Assembly: GCA_945876115.1 (NCBI GenBank)
Contig: CAMCNF010000004.1
Span: forward strand, 1-39,727
Origin: Verrucomicrobia subdivision 6 bacterium
GTDB lineage: Bacteria > Verrucomicrobiota > Verrucomicrobiia > Methylacidiphilales > Verrucolacustridaceae
Direction: 5' to 3'
DNA: 39,727 bases
Part shown: positions 1 to 9,342 of the stretch, one piece after another
Layout of the letters: every line of letters starts with the position of its first letter
Position numbering within the stretch: position 1 is the first letter of the stretch
Notes under the pieces: model-generated
Told to the model about the DNA's origin: nothing
Seen by the model: the letters and a program-made list of their open reading frames with translations, nothing else
The model's database searches: none
Translations under genes and position numbers: made by a program

Positions 1-372
1 CTCAATGGGATTAAGGCTAATATTCAGTATCTTTCCGTCATTGGGGTGGTTAGCCCGATGGTCGGTTTGACTGGAACCGTGGTGGGCATGATCAAAGCGT
101 TTAAAACACTGGGTTCATCGGGGGCGGCCAATCCGGCTGCTTTAGCGGAAAATATTTCCGAAGTTCTGGTGGCCACGGGAGCTGGACTTTTCGTCGCGAT
201 CCCAGGCTTTATTCTTTACTATGTCTTTCGCAATCGGATTCAGACCGTCTCGGTCGCAGTCGACGCGGAGGTCAACCTGCTCTTGGAAGATATCCCTTTT
301 GAACAGCTCACCGGGTATCGAGTGAGTGAGTACCTCGGCGCCCCCACCGAAGCTCCGGTGGCGGGAGCGTAA
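1..372 (+). CDS. MotA/TolQ/ExbB proton channel family protein (5' truncated by window edge)
   Basis: Frame 1 is open from base 1 (LNGIKANIQYLSVIGVVSPMVGLTGTVVGMIKAF...), with the ExbB-type GLxGTVxGM motif, and is followed by two ExbD-like genes. Confidence 0.9.
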   Translation, partial: LNGIKANIQYLSVIGVVSPMVGLTGTVVGMIKAFKTLGSSGAANPAALAENISEVLVATGAGLFVAIPGFILYYVFRNRIQTVSVAVDAEVNLLLEDIPFEQLTGYRVSEYLGAPTEAPVAGA

Positions 373-389
373 CGACGGGATCGCGTGCC

Positions 390-854
390 ATGTCTGGGCA
401 CGGAAAAAAATTTAGCGTCCACACCGCGGGAGGTGAGGAGGAACCAGAGTTTCAAGTTGCACCGATGGTGGACGTGCTCTTGGTCTTGCTGATGTTTTTC
501 ACCGCGACGACTACGACGGAAATTAAAAACCAGATCGCAGATCTCACTCTCCCCGATGCCCAAGATGCGAAAGATCGGGAAAAGGGGGATGGGCAGTTTG
601 TGGTGAATATTAACCGCTTAGGCGGCTTGGAGCAGGCAGGGGGACAATCGGGCCTGACTGAAGCAGCCCTCTCTCAATTAATTAAGAAGGACTACGACAG
701 TACAAGAAAGCTTAACCCGAACGCGAGTTACCGCGTTCTGGTTCGGGCCGATAAGGATCTGGGATGGGAAAAGACTAAAGTGGTCTTGAAGGCGGCGGCG
801 ACGGCGGGAGTCGCCAACGTGGTTTTTGCGACGACCAAAGGGGGCAAGGGGTAA
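390..854 (+). CDS. ExbD/TolR family biopolymer transport protein
   Basis: N-terminal FQVAPMVDVLLVLLMFFTATT is the ExbD single TM with the conserved Asp; adjacent to ExbB. Confidence 0.88.
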   Translation: MSGHGKKFSVHTAGGEEEPEFQVAPMVDVLLVLLMFFTATTTTEIKNQIADLTLPDAQDAKDREKGDGQFVVNINRLGGLEQAGGQSGLTEAALSQLIKKDYDSTRKLNPNASYRVLVRADKDLGWEKTKVVLKAAATAGVANVVFATTKGGKG

Positions 855-857
855 TTT

Positions 858-1268
858 ATGGCTGGAGGTGGATCGAGCGAAGGGGATTATGGATTACAGA
901 TCGCGCCGATGTTGGACGTGATGTTTGTTCTCCTACTTTTCTTTATGGTGATGGCGGGGAAACAGGTGAAGGAGGCGGAGTTGGGGGTGCAGGTGCCAGG
1001 GGCCTCGAAGGCGGTGAGTACGGCGAAAACTCCTGTGACCTTGAAAGTTTCGGAAAATGGAGTGGTTTCTTTTAATGATAGCCCGGTCGACAGTCGGGAT
1101 GATCGGGAGATGCCTAAGCTGCTGGCGAAGCTTAAGGCGTTGGTTGAGGCGTCGCCCGATCAGTCGGTGATCATTCGCCCGAAAGACAGTGCCCCCTACC
1201 AGAGGGTGATTGATGTGCTGAACGCTTGCGGGGCGGCTCGCGTTAAGAACCTGACTTTCGGAGGGTAG
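858..1268 (+). CDS. ExbD/TolR family biopolymer transport protein (second copy)
   Basis: LQIAPMLDVMFVLLLFFMVMAG motif; 3 bp downstream of the first ExbD. Confidence 0.88.
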   Translation: MAGGGSSEGDYGLQIAPMLDVMFVLLLFFMVMAGKQVKEAELGVQVPGASKAVSTAKTPVTLKVSENGVVSFNDSPVDSRDDREMPKLLAKLKALVEASPDQSVIIRPKDSAPYQRVIDVLNACGAARVKNLTFGG

Positions 1269-1307
1269 AGTTTAAGAGAGAAGTCTCAGAGCAAACCCAA
1301 CGGGTGC

Positions 1308-1868
1308 TTAGGCGCGCCCCATGTACTTCTTTTCGCGAGTGTCGACGCGGATGAGCTCGCCCTCTTTGATGAAAAGGGGAACTTGCAACTGGAGGCCTGT
1401 CTCGAGCTTGGCTACTTTCATGACATTGTTGGCGGAGTCACCGCGCACTCCCTCGGGAGATTCGATGACTTTGAGAATGGCGCTGGCAGGGGGTTCCACC
1501 GAAACGGCTTTGCCTTCGATAAAGAGAATTTCGCAAACCATGTTCTCCGAAAGGAAATCCTTGGCATCCTCAAGTAACTCGGGCGCGAGGGTCAAGTTCT
1601 CGTAATTCTCGGGGTTGATGAAGGTATAGCCGGTGTTGTCGTGGTAGCTAAACTCCCATTTGTCCCGGGATACGCTGACCGACTCGAGACGGTCGTCCGA
1701 GGCGAGACGATGATCGGAGGATTGGCCTGAACGGAGGGAGCGGAAGGTGGCTTGGACGAAAGCGCGCTTATTTCCAGGGGTACGATGAACTGTTCCCAGG
1801 ACCACAAAAATATCTCCGTCTTTCTTTACGGCCATTCCCTTTTTTAGATCGTTTGCAATTACAGCCAT
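1308..1868 (-). CDS. efp: Translation elongation factor P
   Basis: 186 aa with EF-P three-domain layout (MAVIANDLKKGMAVKKDGDIFVVLG...HRTPGNKRAFVQ...; C-terminal SANNVMKVAKLETGLQLQVPLFIKEGELIRVDTREKKYMGRA). Confidence 0.93.
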   Translation of the reverse strand: MAVIANDLKKGMAVKKDGDIFVVLGTVHRTPGNKRAFVQATFRSLRSGQSSDHRLASDDRLESVSVSRDKWEFSYHDNTGYTFINPENYENLTLAPELLEDAKDFLSENMVCEILFIEGKAVSVEPPASAILKVIESPEGVRGDSANNVMKVAKLETGLQLQVPLFIKEGELIRVDTREKKYMGRA

Positions 1869-1895
1869 GGTTTCATTCTCCTTCTTTTTCGCATC

Positions 1896-2876
1896 TCAAA
1901 GCAATCTGAAACGAGTAAGATCCTGCGCGTCGACAAGGCCGACGGGACGCCGTGCGGCATCGACCACAACCAAGTCTTCAATCCGATGGGTTTCGAAAAT
2001 ATGGAGGGCTTTGGCGGCTAAGCTACCGACGGAGATAGTTACGGGATTTTTCGTCATGACCGCGCGAAGTGGGCGCTTGCCTATCTGTGGGTCTTTCTGG
2101 AAACCTCTGACGAAATCTCCGTGGGTGTAGATACCAGCTACTTTGCCCCGTGCATCCAGGATGATGGCGGCCCCGCATCTTTTGGCGGTGATTTCGGACA
2201 AGGCTTTGCTCACGGTAGTTTCCGTGCTGCAAATGGGTACGGAAGCGCGCGGTCGCATAATTTCACTAACGGGAAGAAGTAGATCTCGACCAATGGCTCC
2301 AGCGGGATGGAGACGGGCAAAATCTTCGCGGCGGAATCCGCGGCTTTCGAGTAGGACCATGGCTAGGGCATCCCCCATTGCCAACATGGCGGTGGTACTG
2401 GAGGTCGGTGCGAGATTGAGCGGGCAGGCTTCCTGTTTGACTGAGACATCGAGAGCGACGTCCGATTGCCGGGCAAGATGGGAGCGGAGGTTGCCAGTCA
2501 TTACGATGATGGGAGTGCCTAACCGTTTGAAAAGGGGAACAACCCGGAGAAGTTCATCGGTACTTCCGCTGTAGCTGAGGACAAGGATGAGATCTTTCTT
2601 TGAGACAACTCCCAAATCCCCGTGGGCGGCATCGACGGGATCGAGGGTCACTGAAGTCGTTCCCGTACTGGCAAGGGTGGCGGCGATCTTATTACCGATG
2701 TGCCCTGATTTACCGATGCCCGTTATGATGATCTTTCCTCCGCCTTCGATTCGTTGCTTCATTAGAGCGATGGCCTTAATGAAGGAGGGACCGAGGCGGC
2801 GACTGACTCGTCGTAGGGCAGCGATCTCGATATCGAGAACGCGACGCGCCTTCTGGATCTGGTGTCCGTTTGCCAT
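1896..2876 (-). CDS. kdsD: KpsF/GutQ/KdsD family sugar isomerase (arabinose-5-phosphate isomerase type), SIS plus two CBS domains
   Basis: GIGKSGHIGNKIAATLASTGT and SYSGSTDEL SIS motifs; DPVDAAHGDLG; C-terminal CBS pair. I prefer the internal start MANGHQIQKARRVLD at 2876 over the track start at 3011. Confidence 0.88.
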   Translation of the reverse strand: MANGHQIQKARRVLDIEIAALRRVSRRLGPSFIKAIALMKQRIEGGGKIIITGIGKSGHIGNKIAATLASTGTTSVTLDPVDAAHGDLGVVSKKDLILVLSYSGSTDELLRVVPLFKRLGTPIIVMTGNLRSHLARQSDVALDVSVKQEACPLNLAPTSSTTAMLAMGDALAMVLLESRGFRREDFARLHPAGAIGRDLLLPVSEIMRPRASVPICSTETTVSKALSEITAKRCGAAIILDARGKVAGIYTHGDFVRGFQKDPQIGKRPLRAVMTKNPVTISVGSLAAKALHIFETHRIEDLVVVDAARRPVGLVDAQDLTRFRLL

Positions 2877-2962
2877 AAAGGAGAAATAATATGCGACCTT
2901 GGCTTCAGGGGCAACCTGCATGAGAGCTTGAGCCAATCCCAAAAAAACGGCACGGTAAGAGG

Positions 2963-4222
2963 GTGAAACGCTTTCCTGAGCTCTTTTTGGCCTTGAGATT
3001 CCTTCGTCCAAGGCGGACTTTTGTTTCCATTATTACAGTGCTGAGTTGGCTTGGGGTGGTCGCTGGGGTCCTGGTGTTGATTGTCGTTCAATCGGTGATG
3101 CGTGGCTTTGAGGATGAATTAACTAGAAAAGTGATTGGTTTCCAATCTCATCTCACGGTCACGGGAACGGGTCCGTTGCGGGACGTTGAACCTTTGCTTG
3201 ATCTGATTCGGGTAGAACCTGGAGTGGTGGGAGCAACCCCGTCGGTGGTGGGACCAGTCCTTGCGGAGTGCGGGAGTCGCATTTCGACTCCACGAATCAA
3301 AGGATGGGATCCAGAGACCGCCCCGTCAGTTCTTCCTTTGATTGAGTGTTTGGTGGCAGGGACATGGTCTCCTGGTCCAGATCAACTGGTAGTCGGATCA
3401 GAGTGGGCACGAGCGAACCGTGCCGAAATCGGGTCCGAAGTGAATCTTCTCGCACCCCAGCAGATCAAGGATCTTGTTGGGCCGAAAAGTGGTCCTGCGA
3501 ACCAACCCAAAAAAATTCCGTTACCACGGACTTTTCGTGTGGCGGGTATCTTTACCACAGGAATGTTTGATTATGATTCCGAGTATGTTGTAACCGATCT
3601 CGGTACTGCGCAGGAATTATATGCCATTCCTCAGGCCGTTCATGGGGTTGCGATTAAACTGGATAATCCAGGTCAGGCCTCTCGTATTGCGGAAAGCTTA
3701 CGTCTTCGATTGGGGCCAGATTTACGGGTTTTGACTTGGATGGATCATAATCAACGTCTCTTTGCCGCAGTGGCGGTGGAGCGTAGGGTGATGAGTTTCC
3801 TGCTTTTTTTTGTGATGGGGGTTGCCGCCCTTGGGTTAAGCGGAACTCTAATTACGATCACAGTTCAGCGGGCCAAGTCGATCGGTACGCTAGCAGCTTT
3901 GGGGGCTACTCCGCTCCAGATCGCCACTATCTTTACTATGTATGGGGTGGTGGTAGGGGTCTTGGGCTCATTCTCTGGAGTGGTGGGCGCGGCACTGGTT
4001 TTGGCGAATCGAAATGGACTCAGCCAAGTGATTGGTCGTCTGACTGGGCAGGAGCTTTTTCCCGCAGAAATTTATCACTTTACGGGTTTGCCTGTTCGTT
4101 ATGATTTTGGAGTCTTTGTGGGTGTTGCTTTGGCGGGCTTGGCTTTGAGTGTTTTAGCGGCACTGGTTCCTGCTTGGGTTGCCTCTCGGACGGAACCCGC
4201 CATGAATTTGAGGCGTGCATGA
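2963..4222 (+). CDS. LolC/LolE-type FtsX-domain ABC transporter permease
   Basis: GTG start; N-terminal LRFLRPRR..FVSIITVLSWLGVVAGVLVLIVVQSVMRGFEDELTRK typical of LolC/E; C-terminal FtsX domain; followed by a LolD-like ATPase with ATGA overlap. Confidence 0.87.
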   Translation: MKRFPELFLALRFLRPRRTFVSIITVLSWLGVVAGVLVLIVVQSVMRGFEDELTRKVIGFQSHLTVTGTGPLRDVEPLLDLIRVEPGVVGATPSVVGPVLAECGSRISTPRIKGWDPETAPSVLPLIECLVAGTWSPGPDQLVVGSEWARANRAEIGSEVNLLAPQQIKDLVGPKSGPANQPKKIPLPRTFRVAGIFTTGMFDYDSEYVVTDLGTAQELYAIPQAVHGVAIKLDNPGQASRIAESLRLRLGPDLRVLTWMDHNQRLFAAVAVERRVMSFLLFFVMGVAALGLSGTLITITVQRAKSIGTLAALGATPLQIATIFTMYGVVVGVLGSFSGVVGAALVLANRNGLSQVIGRLTGQELFPAEIYHFTGLPVRYDFGVFVGVALAGLALSVLAALVPAWVASRTEPAMNLRRA

Positions 4223-4899
4223 GTATGCCTCTTTTAGAAGTCCGTGATCTGCGGAAGAGTTATCAGCTGGCTGGGCGGCCTGCAATGGAAGTGCTCCATG
4301 AGATTCAATTCTCGCTCAATGCAGGGGAGTGTCGTCCGATTTGCGGACCTTCGGGCGCTGGGAAATCTACTTTGCTCCATATTCTGGGTGGTCTGGAATC
4401 TCCTGATGATGGAGAGATCATCTGGAAAGGGGAGAGTATGAAAGGGTGGAATCGCACCCAAGGAGCGCTTTGGCGTCGAGGGGCGGTCGGCTTTATTTTT
4501 CAGTCTTACCACCTGATTCCTGAGTTGACCGTTGAAGAAAATGTTCGTCTGCCTGCGATGCTTTCGGGGGTGCAACTGGGGGAACGTTGGGAAGATCTGC
4601 TCGATGAGGTGGGGATGACCCTCCGCCGTGATCATTTGCCAGGCGAGCTTTCTGGTGGAGAACAGCAGAGGGTGGCGGTTGCACGGGCGCTGATTCTCGA
4701 GCCTGATTTGATCTTGGCCGACGAGCCGACGGGAAACTTAGATGGGGCGTCGGCTACCGCGGTGCTTGATTTGCTTGTTCGAATGGTCCGAGAGAGGCAA
4801 AAATCACTACTACTTGTTACCCATGACGAATCGGTGGCCGCGAAGGTGGGGAACCCCTTGCGGTTGCTGGACGGCAGGTTGGCAGAAAAGGAAAAATGA
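4219..4899 (+). CDS. lolD: LolD-like ABC transporter ATP-binding protein
   Basis: Walker A GPSGAGKST, signature LSGGEQQRVAVARAL, Walker B LILADEPTGNLD. Start at 4219 (ATGA overlap with upstream stop) preferred over 4174. Confidence 0.88.
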   Translation: MSMPLLEVRDLRKSYQLAGRPAMEVLHEIQFSLNAGECRPICGPSGAGKSTLLHILGGLESPDDGEIIWKGESMKGWNRTQGALWRRGAVGFIFQSYHLIPELTVEENVRLPAMLSGVQLGERWEDLLDEVGMTLRRDHLPGELSGGEQQRVAVARALILEPDLILADEPTGNLDGASATAVLDLLVRMVRERQKSLLLVTHDESVAAKVGNPLRLLDGRLAEKEK

Positions 4900-5768
4900 T
4901 CATCTATATTGACGGAAAATTCTATCCAGAGGAAAAGGCGAAAATCTCGGTTTTTGATCACGGGCTTCTTTATGGGGACGGCGTCTTTGAAGGAATCCGA
5001 GCTTACGCGGGGCGGGTCTTTAAGTTGGAGGAGCATCTGTCTCGATTAGAGGACTCAGCTAAAGCGATCTTGCTCAAGTTGCCGTTGAGCCGTGCGGAAA
5101 CTCGAAGTGCAGTTCTTGAGACTTGCCGACGGAACAAGATGGAATCTGGATATCTGCGTTTGGTGGTCACGCGAGGCAAAGGATATCTGGGGCTTTCCCC
5201 GGATCGGTGTAAAAAACCAACGATCATTATTATTGCGACGAAGCTGGAGCTGTATCCAGCAAAGTACTACCGCAACGGGCTGACAGTGGTTACGGGCGCG
5301 ACTTGGAGGCAGTCTCCGGCGGCTCTTGATCCGGGGATCAAATCCCTCAACTATTTGAATAATATTCTGGCAAAGATCGAGGGCCAGCTCGCGGGAGCGC
5401 AGGAGGTCATTCTGCTGAATCCGCAGGGATTGGTCTCCGAATGCTCAGGTGACAATATTTTCTTCATTCGGGATGGTGTTTTGATCACGCCCAAGCTTTC
5501 TTCTGGCGCGCTCAACGGGATTACCCGGGCAACCGTCTTGGAGCTGGCGCGAGAAGCGGGCTGGACCACTCGAGAAGATGATGTCCGAAGGTATGATCTT
5601 TTTACCTGTGAGGAGATGTTTCTCACTGGAACCGGAGCAGAAATTGTGCCGGTGGTAGAGGTGGATGGCCGGATGATTGGCACAGGGAAACCGGGAAAGA
5701 GGACAGCGGAGTTGATGCAATTTTATCATCAACTCGTCACGACCACGGGAACAAAGATTCCCCGCTAA
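4896..5768 (+). CDS. ilvE: Class IV (branched-chain amino acid) aminotransferase
   Basis: YIDGKFYPEEKAKISVFDHGLLYGDGVFEGIRAY, KSLNYLNNILAKIE and LVSECSGDNIFFI motifs; ATGA overlap with lolD. Confidence 0.87.
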   Translation: MIIYIDGKFYPEEKAKISVFDHGLLYGDGVFEGIRAYAGRVFKLEEHLSRLEDSAKAILLKLPLSRAETRSAVLETCRRNKMESGYLRLVVTRGKGYLGLSPDRCKKPTIIIIATKLELYPAKYYRNGLTVVTGATWRQSPAALDPGIKSLNYLNNILAKIEGQLAGAQEVILLNPQGLVSECSGDNIFFIRDGVLITPKLSSGALNGITRATVLELAREAGWTTREDDVRRYDLFTCEEMFLTGTGAEIVPVVEVDGRMIGTGKPGKRTAELMQFYHQLVTTTGTKIPR

Positions 5769-5779
5769 ACAATATATCC

Positions 5780-6256
5780 GTGGAGTGCCAAAAATGTTCC
5801 GGTAAGCCTGCGACAGTCTTCATGACTAATCTTGTCGAAGGCAAAGTTCAGCGGACGGATCTCTGTGCAGATTGCGCCAAGCAGGAAGGGGCGATGCATC
5901 CTTCTGGTTTTCTTGAAAAGAAGCCTGCATTTTCGGAAGCCAGCGAGGGGATTGGTTCAGTCGAAAAGTGTCCAGCTTGTGGCTATCCCCCTAGTCAGCT
6001 CCAGAAGACAGGGCGATTGGGTTGTGCGGTTTGTTACGTTCAATTTTCGTCAACTTTGCAGATGGCCTTAGCTGAAGCTCAAAAAGGTTTGGTCCATCAG
6101 GGCAAACGCCCCAACCGACTGAGTGCTTCGCCAGAGGTTTGGCGGGCTGAGATGGAACACTTTGTGGCAACGGAGAACTATGAAGCTGCTGCGCTTTTGC
6201 GCGATACGATCTCGAGGACGGAAGGTGAGAAGAAAGGGAAATCGGCCTCCTCGTGA
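5780..6256 (+). CDS. McsA-like / UvrB-UvrC-motif zinc-binding protein
   Basis: GTG start; four CxxC pairs (CQKC, CADC, CPAC, CAVC) and a C-terminal UVR-like helix pair (EVWRAEMEHFVATENYEAAALLRDTI). Confidence 0.8.
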   Translation: MECQKCSGKPATVFMTNLVEGKVQRTDLCADCAKQEGAMHPSGFLEKKPAFSEASEGIGSVEKCPACGYPPSQLQKTGRLGCAVCYVQFSSTLQMALAEAQKGLVHQGKRPNRLSASPEVWRAEMEHFVATENYEAAALLRDTISRTEGEKKGKSASS

Positions 6257-8526
6257 AGGTATCTCTGGAATGGCTGAAGGAGTGGTGTGATCTGCCGTCT
6301 CATCCTGGTGAACTTGCCGATCGATTGACTCGGAGCGGCACGGAGGTGATTTCGATCCAAAACACTGGATGTCAGATTGCGGGGATCGTTTCTGCTAAAA
6401 TCCTCGAAAAGAAGCTGCATCCCAATGCGGATCGTTTGAGTCTTTGTCAGGTGGATGATGGCAAGGGCACTCGTCAGGTGGTTTGTGGGGCAAAAAATCA
6501 CAACGCAGGGGACATTGTTCCGTTGGCTTTGCCCGGAACTGTTTTTCCTGGGGGGATGACGATCAAAGTGGCTAAAATGAGGGGAGAAAGTTCAGAGGGA
6601 ATGCTTTGTTCGGCGAAGGAATTGGGAATAGCTGAGGATGCGGAGGGGCTTCTAATTCTACCTGCGGAGACGAAGTTAGGCGTTCCGCTTGAGCAAATAT
6701 TCCCAGGGGAAACTGTTTTCGAAGTAGAGATCACTTCTAACCGAGCTGACTTAGCTTCCATGGATGGACTGGCGCGAGAGTTGGGAGCGCTCGGAGTACC
6801 TAAAAAGGCACGGCCGCTTGCCGAGAAAGTAAGTCGAGGGAAAGAATCGGGTTGGAAGGTGGCAGTGGCGGATGCGAAAGATTGTCCGCAATACACCTTG
6901 AGCGTTCTCCATGTGCGTACGGGGGTCGAATCGCCCGATTGGATGAAAAAGCGCTTGGTGGCTTCTGGTATGAGGAGTCTTGGCCTTGTGGTTGATGTAA
7001 CCAACTACGTACTTCTTGAGCTAGGACAGCCAGTACACGCCTTCGATGCGGACCGGATTGAGGGTGTCACTATTGAAGTGAGGCGTGCCAAAGCAGGGGA
7101 GAAACTTGCAGGGTTGGATGGAGGCACCCACCTTCTGACGGCTGAGGACTTGGTAATTGCGGATGAGAAAGGGGTGGTCGCTTTGGCAGGTGTTGTGGGG
7201 GGAACGCATTCTGCGGTTCATGCGGGAACGAAAAAGGTTCTTCTCGAATCGGCTGTGTTTCAAGCAGGCAGAGTACGAAAAACAGCCAGAAGGTTGTCGC
7301 TATCGACAGAGTCTGCCCGACGCTTTGGGCGGGGAGGCATGGATCCTGCGTTGGTGGAGATGGCCAGCGAAAGGATTCTGCAACTTCTCGACGAGTGCGG
7401 GGCTTTGGAAAGATGTGACGGAACGGTGCGAGTTGGTTCACTGCCTGCGCCCAAGGATAATGAAATCACCCTTAGGCGGGATAGGGTGGAAAAAATACTT
7501 GGGTTAAAGCTTGAGCCAAAAGAGATCGAAACCCGGTTCTTGGCGTTGGGATTTCAGGCAAGGGGAGACGGGTGGGTTCCGCCATCTTGGAGATCCGATG
7601 TGCGTGAAGAGATTGATCTGCTTGAGGAGCTTATCCGACTTTCGGATCTGGATAAGGTTCCGAGTGGCTTAGACTCTTTGGTGGAAGGTCAGTCGACGGA
7701 AGATCGGGCTGATGTAGGGCGGCGCCAGCTACGTGGCTTTCTGGTGGAGCGTGGATATTTCGAAGTTCTTGGTGGAAGCTTGGTCCGAGCGGAGGAGGGG
7801 ATGTCGGTGCAACTCTCCACGGCAGCAGGGCCTGAGGTGGGAGCCTATCGCGAAGCGCTCCTCCCTGGCCTACTCGCCTCGGCAGCGCGAAATATTTCTA
7901 GGGGGCAGACCGATCTCAAGCTTTTCGAGATCGGGCGGGTTACGTCTTCCAAGGGACAGGAGGAGATGAGGTTGGCTCTGCTGGTCGCAGGCTTCGATCA
8001 AGCAGTATCTTGGCAAGGTGGGGAGGTGAAGGCCGACTATTTCGTCCTCAAAGGAATTCTGCAGGAGATTGCGAGTCGATTCTGTCTTGCAGGTGAGCCA
8101 TTGGCTTTGAGAGAGGCCACCCCTGCAGAAAAGAAACAAAGTGGTCTTAAATCTCGCCTTTGGATTACGGAGGTTTCTCTTTCTAAAGAGTTGGCACTGA
8201 AAACGGCTTCCTATCAAGAGGTCAGTAATTTTCCAGGAGTGGAGAGGGACCTATCGTTGGTTCTGCCTGAGTCGGTGCCGTTCGCCGAAGTGGAAAAAGC
8301 TATTCGGTTGGTTGCTCCTCCCGAGATGGCGAATCTCTTCGTCTTTGATCGTTTCCGGGATGCTGCTGGGTCTAAGGTTGCTAAGGGATTTTTGTCACTA
8401 GGTTGTCGCTTGCAATTTCGCTCCACTGCGCGCACCTTGACTGAACAAGAAGTCGGCGGTTGGGAGAAGAAAATTCTCGAATCGCTCACCACCCGCTGCC
8501 AAGCCAAGTTGCGGGGAGTTCTTTGA
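6253..8526 (+). CDS. pheT: Phenylalanine--tRNA ligase beta subunit
   Basis: 757 aa with N-terminal tRNA-binding EMAP-like domain, ITSNRADLASMDGLARELGAL, B5 and C-terminal anticodon-binding domains. GTG start overlapping the preceding stop. Confidence 0.95.
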   Translation: MKVSLEWLKEWCDLPSHPGELADRLTRSGTEVISIQNTGCQIAGIVSAKILEKKLHPNADRLSLCQVDDGKGTRQVVCGAKNHNAGDIVPLALPGTVFPGGMTIKVAKMRGESSEGMLCSAKELGIAEDAEGLLILPAETKLGVPLEQIFPGETVFEVEITSNRADLASMDGLARELGALGVPKKARPLAEKVSRGKESGWKVAVADAKDCPQYTLSVLHVRTGVESPDWMKKRLVASGMRSLGLVVDVTNYVLLELGQPVHAFDADRIEGVTIEVRRAKAGEKLAGLDGGTHLLTAEDLVIADEKGVVALAGVVGGTHSAVHAGTKKVLLESAVFQAGRVRKTARRLSLSTESARRFGRGGMDPALVEMASERILQLLDECGALERCDGTVRVGSLPAPKDNEITLRRDRVEKILGLKLEPKEIETRFLALGFQARGDGWVPPSWRSDVREEIDLLEELIRLSDLDKVPSGLDSLVEGQSTEDRADVGRRQLRGFLVERGYFEVLGGSLVRAEEGMSVQLSTAAGPEVGAYREALLPGLLASAARNISRGQTDLKLFEIGRVTSSKGQEEMRLALLVAGFDQAVSWQGGEVKADYFVLKGILQEIASRFCLAGEPLALREATPAEKKQSGLKSRLWITEVSLSKELALKTASYQEVSNFPGVERDLSLVLPESVPFAEVEKAIRLVAPPEMANLFVFDRFRDAAGSKVAKGFLSLGCRLQFRSTARTLTEQEVGGWEKKILESLTTRCQAKLRGVL

Positions 8527-8708
8527 ACCGATTGACTTAGTCTTCGCGCCCTGCCTGCCGCGTGTGACGGATCAATTTTTTTCAACCGATAAAATTAATA
8601 AAAGAGGCCAAACCTTAATCCGAAAACGTCGTGCCTTTATTGGAAGGCGGACGCGGAAGCGGGAGTCTCAATTTCTGGAAAACTCCAGGGTCGAAAAAAG
8701 TTCTCCTA

Positions 8709-8734
8709 GCGCCCGGGTGGGGCGTGTTTTTTTT
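8709..8734 (+). terminator. Putative rho-independent terminator
   Basis: GCGCCC-GGGTG-GGGCGTG followed by eight T (8727-8734); perfect 5-bp CGCCC/GGGCG stem plus a G-T pair, downstream of pheT. Confidence 0.55.
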
Positions 8735-9338
8735 ATGACGTGGTGGCAGAGGGAATTCTGTCTGCGAGTTCCTTAACTTTCGGTAGGTTTGCGAGCAGAT
8801 CAGCGATGGCATCGTAGCGACCCGAGAGAAGGCCCTGCTGGGCACTGACCTTTAAGGTGACAGGGAAGCTGAGCGGTCCAGCGGAGACTTGTAACTTTTC
8901 CACATCAATTTTCACGAGGGTGGTGGGGTCTTTCTGAATAAGGCTCATCAGAGCGGTAAGATCTTTCCGTGTGGCGGTGGCGCATGGGAGTCCAAGAGTC
9001 GTGCTATTCCCAAAAAAAATCTCGGCAAAGCCACCAGCAATGACTGCTTTAAAACCGGCTCGAGCAATGGCCTGCGGGGCATGTTCCCGAGAACTGCCAC
9101 AGCCGAAATTCATCCCTGAGATTAAAACCGTGGCCCCCTTATATTTAGGATCATCGATCGGGTGATTCGTGCTTTTTCCTTCGGGGGTTTGGCGGACGTC
9201 TCGGAAAAGATATTCTCCTAATCCATCGAAGGTAATGCAGCGCATGTAGCGGGCTGGAATAATTCGATCGGTATCGATATCATCTCCAGCCACAACAACG
9301 GCACGACCAGTCACTTGAGCAATGGGAGAAAGGGACAT
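8733..9338 (-). CDS. leuD: 3-isopropylmalate dehydratase small subunit
   Basis: GDDIDTDRIIPARYM, MNFGCGSSREHAPQAI and FAEIFFGNS motifs. Start MSLSPIAQVTG at 9338. Confidence 0.93.
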   Translation of the reverse strand: MSLSPIAQVTGRAVVVAGDDIDTDRIIPARYMRCITFDGLGEYLFRDVRQTPEGKSTNHPIDDPKYKGATVLISGMNFGCGSSREHAPQAIARAGFKAVIAGGFAEIFFGNSTTLGLPCATATRKDLTALMSLIQKDPTTLVKIDVEKLQVSAGPLSFPVTLKVSAQQGLLSGRYDAIADLLANLPKVKELADRIPSATTS

Positions 9339-9342
9339 GGCC

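Noticed and set aside
3011-3091. N-terminal extensions of the KdsD-like ORF (to 3011) and ORF 2762-3091
   Set aside because: Extension overlaps the divergent lolC/E-like start and lacks family similarity; the MANGHQ start at 2876 fits better.
8564-8776. 70-aa plus-strand ORF between pheT and leuD
   Set aside because: Runs through a terminator-like hairpin and into the convergent leuD; very basic, no recognisable domain.
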